DNA from: Candidatus Omnitrophota bacterium | GTDB lineage: Bacteria > Omnitrophota > Gorgyraeia > Gygaellales > JAMWCP01 | Direction of reading: 5' to 3' | Length of the DNA: 32,333 bases | Assembly (NCBI GenBank): GCA_023819665.1 | Contig: JAMWCP010000007.1 | Coordinates: 1-32,333, forward strand | Program-made: the position numbers and the translations under genes | Shown here: positions 17,601-24,432 of the stretch, piece after piece | How positions within the stretch are numbered: position 1 is the first letter of the stretch | Layout of the letters: each line of letters starts with the position of its first letter | Notes under the pieces: generated by a model | Database searches by the model: none | Told to the model about the DNA's origin: nothing | What the model saw: the letters and a program-made list of their open reading frames with translations, nothing else

Positions 17601-17853
17601 AATGCCAAGCTTTATTGGCAGGATAGAATTCTAAGATAGAATGGTCTTTATTTTGTGTACCAAAACTGATAATACATTGTGAACGATTTACGTAAAATAC
17701 CCAAAGGGGAATTCCATATTTACCTGCAATGCCGGGGAAAAAATTAGCAAATGGCTTACTAAAATTATAGTTTTCTATTACAAAATCACCATTTTTATCT
17801 AAATAGTACTTTGGCTCTTTTTTTTCTAATTTTTTAATAATCATATTTAGCAT
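14608..17853 (-). CDS. Large (about 1080 aa) cellobiose-phosphorylase-like / GH94-related protein
   Basis: [99 protein letters not shown] resemble the large proteins commonly annotated cellobiose phosphorylase. Confidence 0.65.
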   Translation of the reverse strand: [1081 protein letters not shown]

Positions 17854-17889
17854 ATTTTACATAATTTATTTATTTTGTCTATACTTTTT

Positions 17890-17912
17890 ATTAATTAACC
17901 TTGATTAATTAA
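17890..17912. repeat. Paired ATTAATTAA sites in the divergent intergenic region
   Basis: ATTAATTAA-CCTTG-ATTAATTAA; two 9-bp copies with a 5-bp spacer, each containing the palindrome TTAATTAA. Confidence 0.6.
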
Positions 17913-18017
17913 ATACGTTATCGCCATATAATATGTTACTTTTTGCAATTAGAAACCCCATATAGATGGATATAAATACCGCTTCTAAAAATTAAATTTT
18001 TTATTGAAACAAATATA

Positions 18018-18046
18018 TTGATTTCATTATTTATAATATGTATAAT
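18018..18046 (+). promoter_or_regulatory. Sigma70-type promoter for the GGDEF/pilus-assembly cluster
   Basis: TTGATT (18018-18023), 17-bp spacer, TATAAT (18041-18046); ATG at 18079. Confidence 0.65.
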
Positions 18047-18078
18047 ACCTTAGAATAGCTTCTTTAAAAGAAGAAATA

Positions 18079-19470
18079 ATGAAAAAATATAGAACTGTTT
18101 CTTTGGTACATTATAGTTTGAAATATAAATCGATAATTTCTTTTTGTCTACTTCTGATTATACCTATTTTAATAAGTATTTATATTATTTCATTTTATTT
18201 TCTTCCCCTCTATAAATGGAATTATAATATATTGGTTTTAATTGCGGTATGTTTCTTTAGTGGTTTAAGTGGTTTTTTACTTATTAATGACTTTGTTAGA
18301 AGAATCATGCAGATAAATAAGAAGGCAAAGTCAATGGTTTCTCATAGATTAGATAGTGATATTATCTTATCAGAGAAAGATGAAATTACACAATTGACAG
18401 ATATTATAAATGATTTAGAGAAAAAGATACATCAGGATATGCAACAGCTAAATGTTTACAGTAAAAAGACTGCGGAATATAATACTAAAATTCAGCGTCA
18501 GACATCACTTTTATCTTCTTTGCTCCAAATGAATTCAATGGTTTCCTCGGGTAAAGATATATTCGAAATTATCCAGATAGCATTAGAGAGATTATGTCAA
18601 GTTACCGATTCATCAGTGGCATATATAGCATTTAAAGAAGAAGACTCAGATGATCTTTATATAAGAATAACCAGAAGGCAAAATGTATTTAATTCTATAA
18701 ATATAAAATTAAAATTTAATAGAGAAATTAATCGTATGTTCGAGTACGCTATAAGACAACACTCCGCAATATTAATTGATAGTAAATCCACTTTATCTAA
18801 AGAGTTAATTCAAGAACTCTCTGCATGTTTTAAAGTAGATAATCTTTTATTGTTTCCTATATACATTCGCAACAGGTTTTTGGGTTTTCTGATCATAGGC
18901 AATAATCAACCTGATTTTATTTATAATGAAGATGATGTAGAGATAGTAGAAATTTTTACTATGAATATGTGTATAATTATGGAGATATCAGAGCTTCTTA
19001 AGCAGTTGGAGAAATTGGAGACAAGAGATGCCCTTACAGGTGTTTATAATGAACGGTTCATTCGACAACGCTTAGAAGAGGAGATAAAAAGAAGTATACT
19101 TTATCAACGTCCTTGTGGTTTTGCGCTTTTTAGAATAGATAATTTTAAAATGCTCGATGAACATTTTGGTATTAGATTTGCTGAAAATATTCTAAGAAAG
19201 GTTGCTTTAATATTGAAAGAATCTATTACAGAAGTAGACTATGTGGGGCGTTTTGGAGAGTATACCTTTGCGTTAATTCTTGTAGAAAGGAATAAACGTC
19301 AGAGTATTAAATGTGCAGAAGATATCCGCAAGAAAATAGAGTTTATTTTTTCAGGAGAACCTCTTGAAAGAAGAATTATCTTAAAGGTGGCGGTAAGCGA
19401 GAATCCCTTAGATGGCGTGACGGCAGATGAATTAATTAATAATGCAGAGCAAAATTTGAAGTGCTCTTAA
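18079..19470 (+). CDS. Membrane protein with HAMP-like, GAF and degenerate GGDEF domains
   Basis: Two N-terminal hydrophobic helices, HAMP/coiled-coil region, GAF-like middle, C-terminal GGDEF fold (RDALTGVYNERFIRQRLEEEI...). The GGDEF signature reads GEYTF. Confidence 0.85.
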   Translation: MKKYRTVSLVHYSLKYKSIISFCLLLIIPILISIYIISFYFLPLYKWNYNILVLIAVCFFSGLSGFLLINDFVRRIMQINKKAKSMVSHRLDSDIILSEKDEITQLTDIINDLEKKIHQDMQQLNVYSKKTAEYNTKIQRQTSLLSSLLQMNSMVSSGKDIFEIIQIALERLCQVTDSSVAYIAFKEEDSDDLYIRITRRQNVFNSINIKLKFNREINRMFEYAIRQHSAILIDSKSTLSKELIQELSACFKVDNLLLFPIYIRNRFLGFLIIGNNQPDFIYNEDDVEIVEIFTMNMCIIMEISELLKQLEKLETRDALTGVYNERFIRQRLEEEIKRSILYQRPCGFALFRIDNFKMLDEHFGIRFAENILRKVALILKESITEVDYVGRFGEYTFALILVERNKRQSIKCAEDIRKKIEFIFSGEPLERRIILKVAVSENPLDGVTADELINNAEQNLKCS

Positions 19471-19507
19471 GAATTTTAATAAATCTCTATAAAATTGATC
19501 AATAGTG

Positions 19508-19951
19508 ATGATCTTAAAGAGGGCTATACGTAAGCAACTGGGAGAGTTACTTATAGAAAGAAAAATTATTACTCCAGAACAGTTGGATAAGGCATTAGAT
19601 CTCCAGAAAAAACAAGGAGGTCTTTTAGGTGAAATTCTTATAGAACTGGGGTTTGCTAAAGAGGAGGATATTGCTCAGATATTAACTGCTCAGTATGGTT
19701 TTCCTTATCTTCCTTTAAGTAACTATGAGATTAATCCTCAGGTTATAGAGTTGGTTCCTCTGCGTATAGCAAAACAGTACCTGTTAATTCCTATAGATAA
19801 AATAGGGAATAATATAACTTTGGCCATGTCTAATCCGTTAAATACGCAGGCGATAGAAGATATAGAGATCCTTACTGGATGTAATGTTCAAGTTTTTATT
19901 TCTACCTCTTCGGATATTAAAAAAGCAATTGATGAATATTATAAAAAATAG
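19508..19951 (+). CDS. Standalone MshEN / GspE N-terminal domain protein
   Basis: LGELLIERKIITPEQLDKALDLQKKQGGLLGEILIELGFAKEEDIAQILTAQYGFPYLPL...LVPLRIAKQYLLIPI...ITLAMSNPLNTQAIEDIEILTG matches T2SSE_N, with no ATPase domain. ATG 19508 preferred over GTG 19505. Confidence 0.85.
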   Translation: MILKRAIRKQLGELLIERKIITPEQLDKALDLQKKQGGLLGEILIELGFAKEEDIAQILTAQYGFPYLPLSNYEINPQVIELVPLRIAKQYLLIPIDKIGNNITLAMSNPLNTQAIEDIEILTGCNVQVFISTSSDIKKAIDEYYKK

Positions 19952-19954
19952 AAT

Positions 19955-21664
19955 ATGATTTCTTTAAAAGAACGTCTTATACGTTTATTTATTGATAATC
20001 AGATTTTAAATGAGGAACAACTTAGAACTGCTTTGCAAGTTCAAAAAGAGAAAGGTGGAAAGCTCAGTGATATAATTGTAGAATTAAATTTTGTTAAAAA
20101 AAGCGATCTCACATTAGTTTTAAGTCAAGGATTAGATCTTCCTTTGATGGATCTTAAAAAATATAAGATTGATCCCTCGCTCGCTGTTATTATTCCTGAA
20201 AGAGTAGCAAGACATTATCAAATCATCCCTATTTCTAAGATGGGAAATATATTAACGGTGGCAATGGCAGATCCTTTAAATATCTTTGCTCTAGACCATA
20301 TTGAGTCATTAACCGGTTATAAAATAAATCCAGTTATTTCGGATGAGAAAGATATTCTTGATGTGATTAAAGAAGTCTATCCAGATATCACATTAGATTT
20401 TGTAGATGATATATTGAAAGAAATCTCTGAAACATCTGTTGAGTTTATTCAGAAAGATAAAGAGGAGTCGGTTTCTTTAGATGAGCTAAGTCGTTCTACA
20501 GATCAAAGAAAAGTAATAAAAATTGTTAATTATATTCTGGAAAGTGCGGTAAAAAAGAAAGCATCAGATATACTTATTGAGCCGCAGCCTCATAATTTGA
20601 AGATACGTTTCAGAATAGACGGTATACTGCAGGTGCATGAAGAACTCCCTTTAGCGATACATTCATCGATAGTCTCACGTCTTAAGGTATTATCTGATCT
20701 AGATATTGCTGAACATAGGCTCCCTCAGGAAGGTCGTTTTAAGATAACGATAGAAAAAAGAGAAATAGACTTTCGTATCTCAGTATTGCCAGCTATTTTG
20801 GGAGAAAAGGTAGCAATAAGAGTTCTGGATAAATCTATAAGCTTACTGGATATAGACAAATTAGGTTTTGATAGCAGGAGCGTTTCTATTATAAAGAAAT
20901 CTGCATTGTATCCTTACGGAATGATTCTTGTTTGCGGACCTACAGGTTCGGGTAAAACCACTACTCTCTATTCCATATTAAAATATATAGATTCCCCAAA
21001 GAAAAATATTGTTACAGTAGAGGATCCTGTAGAGTATCAATTGGAAGGCATAAATCAGGTTACGGTGAATCCCGATATAGGACTTACTTTTGCATCTGCA
21101 TTAAGAGCGATTTTAAGGCAGGACCCCAATATAATTATGATCGGTGAGATTAGAGATTTAGAGACCGCAGATATTGCTATTAAGAGTGCTTTAACCGGGC
21201 ATTTGGTTCTTTCTACTCTACATGCCACTACCGCTGCTGGTGCTGTAGCTAGACTTTCCAATATGGGAGCAGAGCCTTATCTTATATGTGATTCCTTGAT
21301 ATGTGTAATAGCTCAGAGACTATTACGTAAACTCTGCCAGAATTGTAAAGAAAAATACGAATTGAAACCAGAATTAGCCAAGAAAGTCGATCTCGATGTA
21401 TCGGATAATTACATCTTTTATCGAGCGAATGGTTGCAAGGCATGTTTTAATACTGGTTATCAGGGGAGAATAGGGATAGCTGAAGTTTTAACTTTAACTC
21501 CTCTTATAAAAGAGCTTATTCTCAGGCGTAGTCAAGAACATATTATCAAAGCAAAAGCGCGTAACGAAGGTATGATTACTTTGAGAGAGAACGCGATTAT
21601 TCTAGCACAACAAGGAATTACTTCTCTTGATGAGGTTTTAAGAAATACAGTTGCTGATGAATAA
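19955..21664 (+). CDS. PilB/GspE-family assembly ATPase (copy 1)
   Basis: MshEN N-term; GPTGSGKTTTLYSIL Walker A; IIMIGEIRDLETADIAIKSALTGH; CQNC...CKAC zinc site. Confidence 0.93.
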   Translation: MISLKERLIRLFIDNQILNEEQLRTALQVQKEKGGKLSDIIVELNFVKKSDLTLVLSQGLDLPLMDLKKYKIDPSLAVIIPERVARHYQIIPISKMGNILTVAMADPLNIFALDHIESLTGYKINPVISDEKDILDVIKEVYPDITLDFVDDILKEISETSVEFIQKDKEESVSLDELSRSTDQRKVIKIVNYILESAVKKKASDILIEPQPHNLKIRFRIDGILQVHEELPLAIHSSIVSRLKVLSDLDIAEHRLPQEGRFKITIEKREIDFRISVLPAILGEKVAIRVLDKSISLLDIDKLGFDSRSVSIIKKSALYPYGMILVCGPTGSGKTTTLYSILKYIDSPKKNIVTVEDPVEYQLEGINQVTVNPDIGLTFASALRAILRQDPNIIMIGEIRDLETADIAIKSALTGHLVLSTLHATTAAGAVARLSNMGAEPYLICDSLICVIAQRLLRKLCQNCKEKYELKPELAKKVDLDVSDNYIFYRANGCKACFNTGYQGRIGIAEVLTLTPLIKELILRRSQEHIIKAKARNEGMITLRENAIILAQQGITSLDEVLRNTVADE

Positions 21665-21672
21665 AATATAAT

Positions 21673-23373
21673 ATGACTTTAAAGGAAGAGATTATTCAGA
21701 TAATTTTAGAAAGCAAACATATCACTAAGGAGCAATTAGAGGAGGCGATTTTATTACAACAGCGAAGCAAACTTCCTTTAAGAAAAATACTTATAGATCA
21801 AAAACTAATTAATGAGGAAGATTTACTTTCTCTGTTTTCTCAGAAACTTTCTATCCCTGTATTACATGTTATTAGATATAAGTTAAATTCAGAGATAATC
21901 AGTATTATTCCTGAAGAGATAGCCACACGTTATAATATCGTTCCTATATCGCGGATAGGCAATAATATTACCATCGCGATCTCTGATCCTTTAGATATCT
22001 TTGTTATAGATGATCTACGTGTGATTACCGGTTGTAATATTGATATTGTTTTATCTCCTCAAGAAGAGATTGAGGAGATTTTAAATACTTACTATAAAAA
22101 AGAACTCTCAAGTAGGGAGTTACCTTGGGAGAGAGAGATAAATGTAGATTTAAGCTCTGAATCAGAGGTTGCTAAGTTAGATACTATTGAACTATCAGAG
22201 ATAGTAAAAGAAAGTCAAAAACCCCCTATAGTTCGATTGGTTGATTTAATACTTACTTTAGCCCTTAAGAGACGTGCTTCTGATATTCATATAGAACCTG
22301 TAGTCAACGGTTTACGTGTACGTTATCGTATTGATGGTATGCTTTATGAGATGTTTACTATCCCAAAAATAAAACAGAATGCGGTATTGGCGAGGTTAAA
22401 AATTATTTCCAATCTTGATATTACTGAGAACAGACTTCCTCAAGATGGAAGGTTTAAAGTAAGGTTTGATTCGCGCGAAATAGATTTCCGGGTTTCGGTA
22501 TTACCTGTTAATTTTGGACAGAAGATTGTTTTGCGTATTTTGGATAAATCTAATTTATCTATAGGATTAGATAAATTAGGATTTTCGCCACAACCATTAA
22601 AATTATTCAATGAAGCGATCGGTCGTCCATTTGGTATGATTTTGGTTACAGGGCCAACGGGAAGCGGAAAGTCGACCACACTTTACTCAATATTAAATAA
22701 ACTGAATACTCCACAACTTAATATTGTTACTATCGAAGATCCTGTAGAATATGAAATAGAAGGGATAACTCAGGTGCAAGTAAAACCAGAAATTGGATTA
22801 ACTTTTACTGCAGGTTTACGTGCTCTTTTAAGACAGAGCCCCGATGTAATTATGATTGGCGAGATTCGTGATGGAGAGACTGCAGATACAGCTGTAAAAG
22901 CTGCTTTAACAGGACAGCTGATTCTTTCTACTTTACATACCAATGATGCTGCTTCCAGTATTACCCGTCTTATTGATATGAATGTGGAGCCATTTTTAGT
23001 TGCATCTTCGTTGATTATGGTTTGTGCTCAACGTCTTTGTCGTTGTATATGTCCTCGTTGTAAAGAAGAAGAAAAGATACCCCACGACATTTTAGATACA
23101 TTGGGTTTTAAAGAGAAGATAACCTTTTATAAAGGGAAAGGATGCCAGTATTGTAATAATAGCGGATACTATGGACGTACTGCTATTTTAGAGGTTTTGA
23201 TGATTAATGATCGTATTCGGGAAATGATCATTGAAAAGAGAAGTTGTGATGAGATTAAAGAGTATGCTGTTAAAGAATTGGGGATGCTTACTTTAAGAGA
23301 TGATGCTTTTATAAAGATAAAGGAAGGCAGTATTACATTAGAAGAAGCTATAAGGGTAACTATGGAGGAGTAA
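21673..23373 (+). CDS. PilB/GspE-family assembly ATPase (copy 2)
   Basis: Divergent MshEN N-term; SDIHIEP; GPTGSGKSTTLYSIL; VIMIGEIRDGETADTAVKAALTGQLILSTLHTNDAASSITRL; CPRC...CQYC. Confidence 0.94.
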   Translation: MTLKEEIIQIILESKHITKEQLEEAILLQQRSKLPLRKILIDQKLINEEDLLSLFSQKLSIPVLHVIRYKLNSEIISIIPEEIATRYNIVPISRIGNNITIAISDPLDIFVIDDLRVITGCNIDIVLSPQEEIEEILNTYYKKELSSRELPWEREINVDLSSESEVAKLDTIELSEIVKESQKPPIVRLVDLILTLALKRRASDIHIEPVVNGLRVRYRIDGMLYEMFTIPKIKQNAVLARLKIISNLDITENRLPQDGRFKVRFDSREIDFRVSVLPVNFGQKIVLRILDKSNLSIGLDKLGFSPQPLKLFNEAIGRPFGMILVTGPTGSGKSTTLYSILNKLNTPQLNIVTIEDPVEYEIEGITQVQVKPEIGLTFTAGLRALLRQSPDVIMIGEIRDGETADTAVKAALTGQLILSTLHTNDAASSITRLIDMNVEPFLVASSLIMVCAQRLCRCICPRCKEEEKIPHDILDTLGFKEKITFYKGKGCQYCNNSGYYGRTAILEVLMINDRIREMIIEKRSCDEIKEYAVKELGMLTLRDDAFIKIKEGSITLEEAIRVTMEE

Positions 23374-24432
23374 TTGAGCAAGATTCTGATTATTAATGAT
23401 AACCAGAAGTGGTCTGAATATTTAATGAATGAACTTACAATGAGAGGATATATCTTATCTATGGCTAATAGTAGTTATGAAGGGATAAAACAGTTACACA
23501 GTTTTACTTTTGATTTAGTAATAGTTAAGTGTGGCATGACAGATATGCCAACAAAAGAATTAATTAAAGAGATAAAAGTATATTCTCCTGAGATTATAAT
23601 AATAGTACTTTTGGATAGTTATGATGCTGTAGTAGTCACAGAGTTAAATAGTTTAGGTGTTTATGACGTTCTCAGTAGACCAATAAACTTGGAGAGATTA
23701 CTTTTTGTGATTAAAAAAGGGATAGAGCTCCACTCTATCTTGATTAGCCATCGTAAGTTTTTATTAAGCATTGAAGAGCAAAACGCGTCATTACAGAAGC
23801 AGAATACATTTTTATCAAAAAGGGTAGAAGAATTGACCAAAAATCTTACCCGTTTATATGAAAACCTGCGGACAACTTATATGCGTACCATAAAAGCATT
23901 GGCACAAGCAATTGATATGCGTGACCATTATACTCATAAACACTCAGAGAACGTTGCTCACTATGCAGTTAAAATTGCAGAGGCAATGAATCTTTCTGCC
24001 CATGATATAGAGATAATTCGAGGGGCATGTGAACTTCACGATATAGGTAAGATTGGTATCTATGATGAGATATTAAGTAAAGAGAAACCATTGACCGAAA
24101 AAGAGAAAGAAGAGATAAAACTTCATTCATTAAAAGGCGCGCAGATATTAGAGCCTTTAAATTTTTTAGAAGAGATTATATTACTTGTGCGTCAGCATCA
24201 TGAAAATTACGATGGGACTGGTTATCCTGATAGGCATAAAGGAGAAGAGATTCCTTTAGGTGCGCGGATTATTAGAGTGGCAGATGCCTACGATGCGATG
24301 ACTTCTGCACGGGCTTATAGAAAGATACCTCTTTCTAAAGAGGAAGCAATTGAAGAAATTAAACGAAATAGTGGGACACAGTTTGACCCCAAAGTAGTAG
24401 AGGTATTTTTGAAAATTGTAGATAAGATATGA
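23374..24432 (+). CDS. Receiver-like (degenerate) + HD-GYP domain protein
   Basis: N-term REC fold KILIINDNQKW...FDLVIVKCGMTDM; C-term HD-GYP: ELHDIGKIGIYDEIL, HHENYDGTGYPDRHKGEEIPLGARI. TTG start with GGAGG at 23364-23368. Confidence 0.9.
   Translation: MSKILIINDNQKWSEYLMNELTMRGYILSMANSSYEGIKQLHSFTFDLVIVKCGMTDMPTKELIKEIKVYSPEIIIIVLLDSYDAVVVTELNSLGVYDVLSRPINLERLLFVIKKGIELHSILISHRKFLLSIEEQNASLQKQNTFLSKRVEELTKNLTRLYENLRTTYMRTIKALAQAIDMRDHYTHKHSENVAHYAVKIAEAMNLSAHDIEIIRGACELHDIGKIGIYDEILSKEKPLTEKEKEEIKLHSLKGAQILEPLNFLEEIILLVRQHHENYDGTGYPDRHKGEEIPLGARIIRVADAYDAMTSARAYRKIPLSKEEAIEEIKRNSGTQFDPKVVEVFLKIVDKI

Noticed and set aside
19494-19503. Perfect 10-bp palindrome ATTGATCAAT upstream of the standalone MshEN gene
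   Set aside because: Short palindromes of this kind are expected by chance in AT-rich DNA; no second copy in spacing seen.
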